Source: Thereva unica | Lineage: Eukaryota; Arthropoda; Insecta; Diptera; Therevidae | Direction of reading: 5' to 3' | Length of the DNA stretch: 64,000 nucleotides | NCBI GenBank assembly: GCA_949987705.1 | Contig: OX465283.1 | Coordinates: 49,886,953-49,950,952 of the forward strand | In this document: positions 33,945 to 45,462 of the stretch, piece after piece | How the letters are laid out: every line of letters begins with the position of its first letter | How positions within the stretch are numbered: the stretch's first letter is position 1 | The notes under the pieces: generated by a model | Told to the model about the DNA's origin: nothing | The model's input: only the letters and a program-made list of their open reading frames with translations | Database searches by the model: none | Made by a program: the position numbers and the translations under genes

Positions 33945-36384
33945 TACTTCCATGAGGCGAATGTTTAGATTTTCGTGCCTGTGGCGGTAGTATCCATGCC
34001 TGTGGCGGAAGCGTGCATACCCGTGTGGGATGCGCACTTATATGCTATACGTACTAGGTGCACCGCGTGTATGCTTTTAAGAAAATTAGCCAATAAAAAT
34101 TATTTTTACTCGGTTACTTTTAGGTTTTAATGTAAATAGGAATTCATAAATATTGATATTTTCAAATAGTATTTGTATCAAGTCCGTCAGTAGATTCGTC
34201 ACTATTCCTGCATCTGTCGTTGGCCTGAATTTTCTCGTAGGTACTATAGATCCGACAGACTTCCACTATATCTATTGCATATTACTAGCCGTTGGGCACA
34301 AAAGTTTTACTTCTAAAGTGTGGTCTTAAGCACACTCATTTTTTTTTTGATTAAAAAAATTTTTTCATCTATGTACTTATACAAAATATTATTTCCCTAC
34401 AAAATACAATTTTCGAAAAAATCAGTGTTGGGTGATTTTTTTGACCAAAAAGTGATTTTTGGAACTTTGACCTTGAGTAACTTCAACAGCATTAAGTTTT
34501 CGAGAAAAGTACGGGACGACTTTTTGTAGGTAATAACGTTTCGTATTGACTGATCAAAAACAATCGGAAACATTTTGGAGTTTTGTCGCCTTTCGTGATT
34601 TTTATTTTTTGCTAATTTCCCCGGACTAAGACACCATAGGCACATCCCAATTTTGTACGAACTAAAATTTCAATTATTTCAATCACCGTATTCACGAAAT
34701 TTAGCCCCGGTGGTCTTGTTTTATTCCTCAACTTGAAAAAATGGCTACAAGTATCTATTTTGAGGACCTTCCGAAACCCAACTTTTTTAACGGCTTTAAA
34801 AAAGCTGGAGAGATGCTTAAATGAGTATCAACCTAAAAGGAGATTACTTTCAAAATAAAATCTAACTAAAATTTTATCTTTTTCTAAGAACTTATGGAAC
34901 GACCCTCGTAATACCAAGAATGATCCAATGCGAAACTCATTACCATTATTGCACGTGGATTTTTTTTAATAATTCCACACGAATTATAAAACCTCAAGAA
35001 AAAAATAATTTCCTTACAAAATAAATGATCCTATTATTAGCATCATAATGGCAAAATTACGATTAAACACCGCCTTATAACGAGACCAGCAATAGTCCAA
35101 ATCATTCACTTCGGGCGTCATACCATACATGACTGTGGAATGGATCAAATGTACCTGTACGAGGTACGATTTAACCAAATCACATGAACCACATAATCTG
35201 GAGCCACTTATAAGTCACGCAAATGAGCACTTCTATCAGATTCTGTGTCAATGTCGATAGTAAATTAAAATTCTACCTCAGGCATTGGACGAATCTTGTT
35301 AATCTGGCTCCAGCTCTGCAAAGTACTGTGTCTACCAACAAACTGGTTGATGGCCGGATCATGTAGAGTTGAAGGTGTACTCAAGTCAAATATTAGCCAA
35401 TTATTTTTTCGTGATTCATTCAACCGGAAATAAGTAAAATTTACTGATTTTAAATCCAGTAGTTTTTTTATTGCAGAATACTACGAAATGCACTATTGTT
35501 ATGTCACACTGCAGGGTATCCTTTAAGCTTGCTTGTATCTTAGCACCTTGAAACACCTTAATAGCATATTGCTTTACTTTTACCTTTAAAATTTTGTTTT
35601 AACAAATCGATCCTTATCACACCTTTGTGTTGCATTTTATTTAAATCGACGCCAATCGTTTATATTTTCTACAATGGTCAAAACTGTAATCGGCGTGACT
35701 GGTGATAATCGAAGACAATTTGTTAAGTGATTGACATAAATGTTAAAAGATTATCCATTTACAAAATTGACAAAAAAACATGGCTTTAGCCCGTGTTTTT
35801 TACCTGTCGGAATAAAAAGCGTAGGATTTTATTACCTGTTGGCATGTTTCTTTATCGAAATCCATGTGATATAATAGTTAAGCGGTGAATATAGGTCTTG
35901 TCTTCGCCTCGGAATTGAATGTGCATAAAAAACATTATTTTTTTCTTTTACAAACATTTCAGCAATTAGGAACTGAACATAACATGAAGACATCAGCCAT
36001 AAATGATTTTTATTATGCTTTAAGGATGTTTTCTGTTTATATGTGATTTTTTGAGGAAATTAAAGTTTATTTTATGACCAGAATTTGTATGTGGACAATC
36101 CTGTTCTTTTTTTTGTTAACATAAAAAAAATTCCTGAGATATAATTGAAATAAACTGATCAGATAAAATGGATATTAAAAGGGGAATGGTAATTGGTAAC
36201 GAAGCATTCGTAATATCCAGCAATGGAAAAAGTTGCTTTGTTCATTAACCATTTTTTATACCAAATTCCAATCAGCATTCTTTATATAATTGCTCAAAAT
36301 TGAAGAACTCTACACTGGATTTTCGAGCTCTCGATCGATTACTTTAAAAACACGATTCTGATATTTAGATAAAAATATGCTTAA
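33945..36384. other. Long AT-rich spacer
   Basis: No coding block recognised. 'gcctgtggcgg' occurs twice near 33977 and 34000. A tRNA-like A box (tagttaagcgg, about 35876) lacks a credible B box. Otherwise nothing is visible. Confidence 0.4.
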
Positions 36385-36660
36385 TGAAAGATTGGACCTC
36401 ATAAACTTTTACGCACCTTCAGAAGAGTCGCCGGATGATAAACAAGAATAATTCTTCGAAGTAGTTGCAAGTTGCTCTAGGTATGATGTCAAAATCACAG
36501 CAGATTTGAATGTTGAAGTATGTCAGGAGTCCGTATACAGAGCCAGCTTTCATGAGCGCACTAATGAAATTGGACAATGCGGTTTAGGGATGGCAGCAAG
36601 TAAAACCTAGGTCGTTGCAAGCACTAGATTTGCGCATAGGGTAGGCCGGATTGCTTGGTT
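36385..36660 (+). pseudogene. Family R LINE endonuclease fragment
   Basis: The + strand reads L-I-N-F-Y-A-P-S-E-E-S-P-D-D-K-Q, then S-R-Y-D-V-K-I-T-A-D-L-N-V-E-V, then H-E-R-T-N-E-I-G-Q, then V-V-A-S-T-R-F-A-H. It is homologous to the minus-strand remnant near 6400-6660. It is cut at both ends and has an in-frame stop. Confidence 0.7.
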
Positions 36661-37369
36661 GATACCATGACCATTGTGAAAATATACTTCTCCAGAATTT
36701 CATTAGCTTAGACCAAGTAATAATATCAATCAGTTAAAATTTTATTTTGTGTAGATTATACTTAGTTTTTTAAACTCTACTACGAATACTAGTCCCTAAA
36801 TAAATGATTCCAAGTTATAGAAAAGTCCATTCAAACCACCTATACAAATTATATGCTAGATTGATATTAGGTGATATTGAGGGTCAGCTAGTTTTAGTTA
36901 AATTCTGAATGACATCTCGTTACCTAGCGCTAAGAAACCCTAAAAGCTGATGACAGATCCTAGTGAAATGGTGAAAATATTTATTTAATTATTTATTTAT
37001 TAAATCACACGGTACTATTGCTATTACTATTCTATTACTGGACCCAAAATGCACCTGGAGTCGTTCTTCGGTTTTAAATCTAATAGAGGTAGTCTTCGTC
37101 CTTTTTCTGAATATTAAACCCACCCGTAGAAGATGCTGCCTCGTATGACAGGTGTAATGTAGGTAAAATCAAATATTTGTAAGATATGATTTCCTGTCTA
37201 TATCATCTCTTAGATTCGTTTAATGTCAACACTTTACATAGACTTAGATTCTCCAGTCCATAGTAGTTAGATAAGGTTAGATATGGCTGATCTGTTGATT
37301 CAAACTCGTACACTTAGGCCAAAAGTGATTCCACTTTAAACTTGATGGTTAAGTGTCGTTTCTTCGCTA
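36661..37369. other. AT-rich spacer
   Basis: No feature supported. Confidence 0.4.
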
Positions 37370-37668
37370 AACCATCCCGAGGAACTAATGACTCTTCTAA
37401 GTTGCGGGATCCTAATGCTCGAGATTTCCGCAAGCGTGCTTAGTAGTTCACCAAATAGTTCACCAGGGTAGTCTCCTTCTGCTTAGGGCTGGGCAGTGAC
37501 GACGGAGATGTAGTACATCTTTCTCCTCGCCCGGAGTCTTACAGCTTCTGCAAAACTTCGTCTAGTTTCTGCTTCGTAAATCTCAAGACCTAAGAGGGTC
37601 GCAGGTGTCTCTATCAGACAGAGTCCGGTCAGCACTCCCACTATAGCCGAATTTTTGTCTCCCGAGAC
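37370..37668 (-). pseudogene. Family L (LOA/R1-like) LINE C-terminal fragment
   Basis: Minus-strand frames give G-V-L-T-G-L-C-L-I-E-T-P-A then, after frameshifts, C-K-T-P-G-E-E-K-D-V-L-H-L and H-C-P-A-L-S-R-R-R, and further S-S-G-W-F. This resembles the C-terminal zinc-binding tail after the RNase H of LOA/R1-type elements. It directly follows the family J fragment on the same strand. Confidence 0.55.
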
Positions 37669-38881
37669 TCAGTAGTGAAGTGGATTGGAGGGGATTGAAA
37701 GTAGGTCATTTATAAAGATGAGAAATAGGGCTGGTGATAAAATTGAACCCTGGGGGACCCCCGCAGAGATAGGGTGCGATTCAGATTTGACACCATCCAA
37801 AACTACCTTAATTGAACGGCCGGAAAGAAAACTCTCAACCCACTTATAGAGAAGCGAGTCAATTCCAATAACTTTGAGTTTAGCTAACAAGGCTGAGTGC
37901 CATACTCTATCAAAACCATTAGAGATATCCACAGCAACCAAACTAGATTCACCATATCCATGCAAACTTCGGTTGAGGTGTTCTGTAAGGCAAACTAAAA
38001 GATCACCAATGATCTTTTTTTGTCGGCAGCCGTATTGTTTGTCTTTGATAAGTTGGTTGGATTCTAGATATCCCATAAGCTTTTTGTTAATTATCGTTTC
38101 CATGGATTTGGAGAGAATAGAAGTAATTGCTATTGGACGGTAGTTGGAGGGAAGGCTGGAGTCACCTTTTTTCGGTATTGGCTGAACATGGGCAAGTTTC
38201 CAAGAGTCTGGGTAAGCTCCGGAAGAGTATGATAGGGCAAAACGTTTGCGCAGAGGTTTAGCCCAAGGTGAGGCGCATTATTTTAAAGACGATAGGGGGT
38301 ATATCATCGGGTCCAGTGGATTTGTTGACATCGAGCTCCTTGAGGCCCCTGTACACCTCGCGAGTCCTGAAGAAAACCCTGTCCATTAAATGAGCGCTGT
38401 GCTCGAGAACCGGGGGTAGCGTATCAATTTGAGGTAAAGAAGAATTTGAAGCAAACAGAAATGCTAATAAATCGGCCTTGGATTTGCTGCCTCTTATCAC
38501 CTTTTCATCGTGGATGAATGAAGGAGTTGTGAAAGTGGTGAAATTCTTCTTGATGGAACTTACCAAGAACCAGAAGTTTTTGCTACCAGAGGTTGCGTTA
38601 AGGAGTTTGCTTCTCAACTTGCTGTCAAATGAATTTTTGACATTCCTGATGGTGACTTTACAGGAATTTCTTAGTTTTATATACTCTACACGGCAAAAGG
38701 CGGCTTCTTTATTTCTGATTGCATTCATACACTCCCGATTGAACCATCTGTTGGGCCTAGGCTTCACAGTTTTGATAGAATGAGGAATGAAAAAATACAT
38801 TCCTGCCTGAATGATTCTAGTGATACGAATAGATACCCATTTCGGGAGTGGGGGAGCAAAATTGTGAAATTTGGCCGCCAT
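37669..38881 (-). pseudogene. Family J (Jockey-like) LINE, copy 3, longest 5' part
   Basis: Minus strand: a 207-codon open stretch (38881-38258) covers the linker (R-W-F-N-R-E-C, then K-S-T-G-P-D-D-I-P-P at about 38310). A frameshifted bridge follows (W-K-L-A-H-V-Q-P-I-P-K-K-G, N-Y-R-P-I-A-I-T-S), then 144 codons (38103-37669) with D-K-Q-Y-G-C, D-I-S-N-G-F-D-R-V-W and G-V-P-Q-G-S-I-L-S-P-A-L-F. It ends at N-P-L-H-Y, just before the YADD box, so it is 3'-truncated, unusual for a LINE. Apart from one frameshift it is the best preserved family J copy. Confidence 0.85.
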
Positions 38882-39002
38882 CTTGATTTATTTTACAAAA
38901 TGGTCAGACTGCATTGACACTCGAACTAAACATATGTGCAAAAATTGAAATTGATCGGTTGTATGGAAGTGGGTCAAAATAAAGTTGCAAATTTGTTTAC
39001 AT

Positions 39003-39061
39003 ACTACATACAACATACAATATTCAAGATACAAGATACAACATGCAACATACAACATACA
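39003..39061 (+). repeat. Short degenerate tandem repeat (catacaa / gatacaa)
   Basis: Eight or so imperfect heptamers such as acataca and agataca occur in a row. No function is evident. Confidence 0.7.
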
Positions 39062-40251
39062 ACTAATTAAAACGAATAAAAATAACAAATTTTTTTAACA
39101 ACCCTGTAATTTATCAAGCTCTTTATAGGTAGTCTAGTGTTTTCTATAAAGTAAATTTGACGTAGATGTTCCATGTTTCGCAAACCATAGACGTTTGGTT
39201 AAGTGTATTCGTTGTGAGATCCTCATGTGCAGGACACCTTGAAATTTTTTTTTTCTAAAATTCAGTCTGGAGTTGTAATTCTATTTTGAGAAAGTTTTTC
39301 GTTTTACTTCTGCATATATTAACAAAGTTCTCGCATATAATTCAGGTTTTGATATTGTTTTGAATCCAACCTGCTGTGAAACTATGTACATTCATACACA
39401 TATCAGCAGCTCTGTTTAATAGAGTCATTCACGGGAATATATGACTTATAGTTTTTAAATCTGCTGAAATTTATGTTTAGTTTGAGTAACATGCATCCAA
39501 TAACAATTCCTTTGTGTAAATTATATAGAAATAAGACTGCGCGGTGTGAAAAACATTTTAAATCAGTTTAAAGAGAGAAATAATAAATCAAGGTTTTCTT
39601 CGTGGGCGCGCAATCATAAATATTATATATACACAAATATTTTTTTTCTCCATAATTTTTCCAACATGTGCCGTAATTCATTTTAAACTTTAATCTTGTT
39701 CAAAATCCAAACAGGTGAAACGCCGGTCGCGCAGCTGCGCACACTGAAAGCTATTAAATTACTTCATTTAAAAAAAATAAAGAGAAGTATCACAAAACGA
39801 GATTAAAAGTGGAGGGTGACATAGACACAGAAACTGAACCTCTCAGTCATAATAAAACCCCTGATAGTAGGTCATGGATTTTAACGCCAGGAAGGAATTT
39901 CCTTTCTCTCCACATAATGCGCTTACGTAATTTTCTGGAAAGGTAAAGAACTGACCAACAAACAGCCAATCAGAAAAAACCAAGATCAAACCAACTTCCA
40001 GACAGGCGGTATTAAATTCGCGTAAACACCATCGATTGTTGCGTTATTTATCTTAAGGGAAATATCTTAAGGAGAGAGAAAAAACAGTTATCTTCACTCG
40101 TCACCATGCTTCGGCAAGTCATTTATCCATCAACGGTGTCGATGTTGGTGCGCCTTACCTGAATTACCTGAGTTGTTAGAAAGTCCTCCTAAATAGAAGC
40201 GCAATCTATGCCTCGTCATAATCAGCTGTGTCGAACCGAACATAGGCAGAG
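39062..40251. other. Spacer becoming less AT-rich upstream of a candidate exon
   Basis: From about 39700 the base composition is more balanced, but no repeat or coding block was recognised. This could hold a promoter for the exon at 40252, although no core motif was identified. Confidence 0.3.
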
Positions 40252-40359
40252 ATGAAATGGAAGAAAGGTCGTCCGTTCGTTAGCAAAGGTCGTCGCTTCG
40301 AAATCGACAATGGCAATAATGAAATGAATAATGCCAATCGCTCGTCCACCTCAGCTCAG
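40252..40359 (+). CDS. Candidate alternative first coding exon (36 codons, phase 0)
   Basis: The ATG at 40252 opens M-K-W-K-K-G-R-P-F-V-S-K-G-R-R-F and continues with an Asn-rich, then Ser/Thr-rich stretch ending S-T-S-A-Q at the donor CAG|GTAACG (40360). It has 36 codons, no stop and a phase-0 end. It would join in frame to the exon at 63860, giving a basic, non-signal N-terminus instead of the hydrophobic one from 18189. Non-repetitive sequence and balanced composition support coding. There is no recognised domain and no known homologue I can name. Confidence 0.45.
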
Positions 40360-40717
40360 GTAACGAATAATGAGGAATTTTGCAATAATTTTTAACATTC
40401 ATTCGTTCATGAGTTTTTTTCTTTTTTTTTTTGTTAATAATAATTCGCTGGCAATTTCAATGAAAGGTAAAAATTCAATTAATGAAAATATGCGCGGCGG
40501 AAGTTATTTAGCATTTATGTGTGCTAATTTTCAGGAAACTATTCGAAAGAATTACCTGTCGGCGCTTGCGCAATTAGATGCCACCGTGCAAAAAAAAGTC
40601 AATAAATAATTTATCTAAAAACTCCTGGTTTTGGGTGTGTGTGTGCCTGGTCAGTATCCCAAAAATATTAATCACCCCCTTCTGGTTATTAATCTGTATT
40701 AATTTGTCAACTCATAA

Positions 40718-40948
40718 ACATTACGAGAAACACAAAGTTATACCCCTGGCAAGCTGCACGGACCAGTACTCCCAGTACCAGTAAACTTGACCAGATTAAC
40801 TCGGCCGTTAAAAGAGAACAAACTGCGTGTACCGGACCAGGTAAGTAGTGCATTCGCAAAACTGGATCTCTCGGATATTGGATACCTTAGCGCACCGCAA
40901 ATGAAAATGGTGAATTGCATACGGCTAACACCCACATCGCAGCGCTGA
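40718..40948 (+). other. Coding-like open segment with a perfect splice donor inside
   Basis: An open frame from 40718 to the TGA at 40946 lies in GC-richer sequence (around 50 percent). It includes P-G-K-L-H-G-P-V-L-P-V-P-V-N-L, then L-R-V-P-D-Q ending exactly at CAG|GTAAGT (40841), again phase 0. No in-frame ATG precedes the donor and no good acceptor is seen upstream. It could be a real internal exon, an exon relic or chance. Confidence 0.25.
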
Positions 40949-41659
40949 TTAGCGTCTTATATGTCGCGACGAATGCATGCAAGCAGTTCTTGCAGTTGGG
41001 ATATGCTGTATGTTTTTTTCCTGTTCTTCTCGTATCTACCTTAACTGGCGGCGACGGCAGCGATGTAGAGATCCAAACCATTAATTAAAACTGGTTTAGC
41101 CCGTAAAGCGGAATTGCGGTTTCATGCGAAAAAGGTATTTCGCGGTCTTTTTATCCAACAGTATATTTCCAATCGTGCTAAGACCTTGAGGATGCTCGCT
41201 GTTTGGCTCTCTGTAAATGACTTGACCTAGGGTGATTTATTCGAGGGATTTTATGCATTTTAACATTCCTAAGCAACACAAACACTTAATTATTTAATGG
41301 CGTGTGGTTTTATTTGTGATGGCCAATGATTGCTGTAATTGCTGCAGTATTGTTGCAAGTTTTATTATGTTTAGTTGGATGGTTTCCATGCAAGTCCATC
41401 GAGATTGTCATGCATAATTGCGTCGCTTCTAAGAAGAATCAACTGGGATTTCCAACGTGGTAAAAAAACACTCACGATTGCCTACCTTCCGGGGTTTATT
41501 CCTGTTAACAAACAGTACGTGGTCATCGAATTAAACGCACACGTAAATTTCTGAAAACTTTATCTATAATTTAGGAGATGTTTTTTAACAAAATGCATTA
41601 TATTTCTAATAATGATATTTAATTTTAAGAATATCAGCAATCCTAATAATATTACCCAC
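40949..41659. other. Spacer
   Basis: No feature supported. Confidence 0.4.
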
Positions 41660-42180
41660 AGACTTATTTGCAAAGTAGTACTCCCTCCTTTAGCTTGAAT
41701 AAGTTGAGCAATACGCACTCAAAATACAAGTTTCTATAGCTGGTTTTAATGTTTTGACATTGAACCAGACCTCTCGATTAGCCTGCTTAAACATTTAGTT
41801 GGTAGGTAGAACACTTAATTCTCCTTGGAGAAATTCTGAAATAATTGTGAGTTGTGACAAGGTGCTGCATCTTGGGTGAATGATCCTGAAGTTTATAGTA
41901 GACGATAAAACAATGGAGCTACAAAATATGGGAACGAATATAGGGTTTGATATTCATCTCTAAAATTAGGTCGTCAAATAGGAAGTTTTTTTTCGGGTTC
42001 TGTCAAAAATTTCCCTAGTTAAATCGATCTCCTAATTTACAGCGCAAACACAATAAGAAACCTTCGACAATTTCCTTTTGTTCCTGGTCGCAGACTCCAT
42101 TACAGAGATACATAGGTTTATTATTCAATGAAACTGCAGACTTGTCTGGACTCCAACCTCCTGAACTAGAGAGCATGGAT
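41660..42180 (-). pseudogene. Second Tc1/mariner-type transposase fragment
   Basis: On the minus strand F-T-Q-D-A-A-P-C-H-N-S-Q (about 41883-41850) matches the second catalytic block of Tc1 transposases (Q-Q-D-N-A-P-C-H type). The end reads R-I-A-Q-L-I-Q-A-K-G-G-S-T (about 41710-41675), the usual C-terminus. It is unlike the Tc1 at 14270, has many stops and shows no terminal repeats. Confidence 0.6.
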
Positions 42181-42564
42181 AACAAAACTACTTACAGCAA
42201 CATTCGTCTTCTGGAAGCAATAATTGTGCCAGATAGATATCTTATTCTTCACATCTAAAACTTATCCATTTACTTAAAAGGCTTCACGATCATGATCCTC
42301 TGAGAGATTGTGTTTTCCCGTACTTTTTGCATATTCGGGATCTGGGAATTCCCGAATCTGAAAAAAATTCATTTCTCGAGATTCAAGATTTTCTTTCAAC
42401 AATTCTCGAGAATCTCGAAATCCTAAAGAAAATTGTCTACCTGTTAATAAAAGAATTTTAATAAGGCAGAAAGATTATGAAAAACGAAAACAGAAAAGAT
42501 TGGTTTGTTTTATAGTATTTAATTTTGAATGATATAGAAAAAAGTATAATGTTTTGTTTTATAA

Positions 42565-44445
42565 TTACTGACTGTTTTTCTTAAAATAGCTTTTTAAAAC
42601 ACACAAACAGTCTATTGATTTATCTGTTAAACGGGTTCTACGCTTAGACACAAAAAATCCAGAAATGGAGAAGTTTCTCTCATTTTGTGTTGTTGTTGGC
42701 TTTATGCAAAATAGTGCATTTTTTAGCATTTCTAAATTCGAAGTAATTTTACCTGATACCTCATAAATATTTATCTCCTTAGATAATGAGCGAAAATCGT
42801 CGTCAATAGGTTTGGCAGGCGCCAAGCTTTTTCGAATCGATTCTTCCAATTGCTGAGTTAAGTTTAATTCGTGGTCAGTATCGGAATCAGGACTATCAAT
42901 GTCAATAGCATCTCGTGAAGTGGTCGGAATATTAATATTCAAATTGCTATTACTATATAATCTATTCATTATAATTTTTGAAATATTTGTTATATCATAT
43001 TTTGAAGTACTCTTGAAGAAAAGATTTTCTTCCACTTTTTTTAAACTATGAGGATCTTGAAGGAATTTCAATAAAGAGATAAGTGAAGCATCTCGACGTT
43101 TTTCTATCTGATTCTTTAAAGCATTCAATAAATTATTGCTAATATCTGTATTTTTTTTTTCAAGTGTCTTGAATAAAAACTTTAACACGCCTTCTGCCGT
43201 CAACAAATTAGCATCTGACCGACTTAATGCTTCTATTGCAACTCTACATGCTTTTAAGCATTCTACTATATTTATAGCATTAGTATCATCTTCTTCCAGC
43301 CACTGAACGTTCAAGTTTAAATCTATTAATGATTTTAGTATCGGTTCTTTGATACGTAAAAACCTTTCAATCATAGTTACAATGGTGTTCCATCGTGTTC
43401 GGCAATCCAGTAAAAGCTGCAATTCTTGTTTTTCAACTATTTTGACATAGCTTTGCAATATACTGTTGCGCACTGGAGATCTTTTGAATAATAGCACGAT
43501 TTTTCGTATTTTTTTTATCGTTTTATAAATATTTATTTTCATATTAAAATCTTTAGCAATAAATCTTTCATTAGAACAGTCTTCACCACTATCATAATCA
43601 TCATCATCATCGCCACTTTCAATTGCTGCTTCCGAATCATCACTGCTACCTGAATTGTTGAGGCAGCTGTTTTTTTTTTCGTAAAATACTTCCATTATAC
43701 CCAAATGAATGGCATGATTATAACACATTTGCAAATGTACAGGAGACATTTCACCAAATTTTTTCATGACACTAGCACCATCAGTTGTAGTTGAAATAAT
43801 ATCTGTACTAAAATCAAGTCCAAACTCTTTGAGTTTTAGTTCAACTAGTTGCAAAATTTTTTCAGCTGGACAAGATCCGTGAATTCGTTGTAAACCTAAG
43901 TTATCGGTTTCATTATTATGGTAGTAGATATGAATATTCAGATATCGGCGGTTACGAAAACTCGTCCATTCATCTAAAGAAATGCTAAATTTTCGGTTCT
44001 CGGTTTTAAATCTATGAAATTTAGATGTCATTTCATTTTTAACTTTGTTATAATATTTATAAACTAAAGTCATAACGTCAGATGGTTGTTGTGGCAAATT
44101 AAAGCCTTGCAAATTAAAACTTCGACGAATAAATTCACTTTTACTTATAGTTAAAATAGGAATTCCGTCACTTGCCGCAAGCTTTGCAACTATTTCTTCT
44201 ATTTTTTGTTCTTCTTTGCTCGTGGCAAAATAATCATTAACAGTTTTTACTTTCTTTGAATTAACTGGTTTAAATTTTTCCTCTGCACACTTTCGTTTCA
44301 TTTTATGAATATTCACTAAATGACGATGTAGTCCTGATGTTGATGATGCCTTACACCCAAGTTTTTTTTTACAAAATTTACATTCTGCTGTATCTCCATT
44401 TCTTGCGTAATTTTTCCAAACATCTTCATACTCGGCTTCGCTCAT
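42565..44445 (-). CDS. hAT-superfamily transposase with N-terminal BED zinc finger, 626 aa
   Basis: The enzyme would excise and reinsert its hAT element by an RNase H-like DDE mechanism in the nucleus. Visible parts: a BED finger with C22, C25, H42 and H47 (E-C-K-F-C-K-K-K); the first catalytic Asp at D158 in S-L-D-E-W-T-S; the second at D222 in T-T-D-G-A-S-V-M; the hAT C-x2-H-x2-H block C241/H244/H247; an acidic Ser/Asp insert (about 266-290); and the catalytic Glu E589 in Q-N-E-R-N-F-S-I-S within the C-terminal dimerisation domain. Full family length, no stop or frameshift. The start ATG is preceded by a 62-nt intron candidate in the leader (44514 to 44453: AACAG|GTAACT ... TTATTAG|AGG). 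Activity is possible but unproven, since the termini look imperfect. Confidence 0.9.
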   Translation of the reverse strand: MSEAEYEDVWKNYARNGDTAECKFCKKKLGCKASSTSGLHRHLVNIHKMKRKCAEEKFKPVNSKKVKTVNDYFATSKEEQKIEEIVAKLAASDGIPILTISKSEFIRRSFNLQGFNLPQQPSDVMTLVYKYYNKVKNEMTSKFHRFKTENRKFSISLDEWTSFRNRRYLNIHIYYHNNETDNLGLQRIHGSCPAEKILQLVELKLKEFGLDFSTDIISTTTDGASVMKKFGEMSPVHLQMCYNHAIHLGIMEVFYEKKNSCLNNSGSSDDSEAAIESGDDDDDYDSGEDCSNERFIAKDFNMKINIYKTIKKIRKIVLLFKRSPVRNSILQSYVKIVEKQELQLLLDCRTRWNTIVTMIERFLRIKEPILKSLIDLNLNVQWLEEDDTNAINIVECLKACRVAIEALSRSDANLLTAEGVLKFLFKTLEKKNTDISNNLLNALKNQIEKRRDASLISLLKFLQDPHSLKKVEENLFFKSTSKYDITNISKIIMNRLYSNSNLNINIPTTSRDAIDIDSPDSDTDHELNLTQQLEESIRKSLAPAKPIDDDFRSLSKEINIYEVSGKITSNLEMLKNALFCIKPTTTQNERNFSISGFFVSKRRTRLTDKSIDCLCVLKSYFKKNSQ

Positions 44446-45045
44446 TTCGCCTCTAATAATATGTAAAAAAATTTATTTATTACTTTAGTAAGTAATAGAA
44501 TAATTCACAGTTACCTGTTCTAAACTCAAAATTCAATTTTCCACTGCTTATAAAAATACACACAATAAATAAACGTCAGAAAATTCGGTGCGTCAAGCGC
44601 TTCTATAAATCGAAATTTCAAAGCCTACTAATTTGGATTTTATTTTAAACTTTGAATATGGCTTAGGCACTTTTGCAAACAGATTTTAATGATTGGGATA
44701 TTACACATTGTATTCTGTTTTCTGCATATTTTCGTGTAAGATTTGTAATTTTCGCGCGATTTGGTGGCGACTGTATTGCTTTTCTAGATAAAAGAGCTGA
44801 ATAATCAAGAATTGGGTTAGTTAGTCAAAGTGGGAAAATGCAAAAAAAAAAAATTCTTTGGAAATTAATAAAAACTCATGGAAAATCCAAAAATTACGAA
44901 TAATCGCAGTCATATAAATCGAATTTAGAAGCTGGTTTTTTTAAATTAGGCGTAAACATAAAATTTCTTAGCAATTAACGAACTTGGCCATGAACCGGAT
45001 GAATACAATACAATCGGCCATGTTTTATGGAGTACATGCGACTGT

Positions 45046-45462
45046 CATTACGTTTACATGATTTACTTGAGTTCCTGACTTGAAATTTACTTGAAACTCA
45101 AGTTGCGTTTTCGGTTCATTTACTTGACTTCAAAATGTCTTGAAATTTTCTCGAACTGACACTTGACCTTTCATATTATAACAGAAACTATCTTCAAATT
45201 ATAATATAAATAACTTTAAAAATATTGCATCAAAAGTATACATTCACTACAGTTCTTATCTTCTTCTTGTTCCAAGGAAAAAATACGCATGCAAAATTTC
45301 AAGTATTCAAGTAGTGTTTACATGAGCTTTTTCAAGTCAATCAAACAAATTTTTGTGATTTACTTGACTCAAGTATACTTGAAGTCAGGACGAGTTTACA
45401 TGCATATTTAGTTACTTGAAATCTACTTCAAGTATACTTCAAGTAAGCATGTAAACGTAATG
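45046..45462. mobile_element. MITE nested in the hAT 5' region, about 417 bp
   Basis: The ends share CATTACGTTTACATG followed by (A/C)TTACTTGA, and the interior repeats 'acttgaa', 'aagtatacttga' and 'tttacttga' in both orientations. The flanks belong to the hAT element, so it inserted into it. The superfamily is unknown and no clear target duplication was found. Confidence 0.7.

Noticed and set aside
35870..35925. tRNA-like A box followed by a possible B box
   Set aside because: The B-box candidate matches only about half the consensus; no shared SINE body.
43560..43680. ATC/CAT-rich low-complexity run as a microsatellite
   Set aside because: It lies inside the hAT transposase and codes its acidic Ser/Asp insert.
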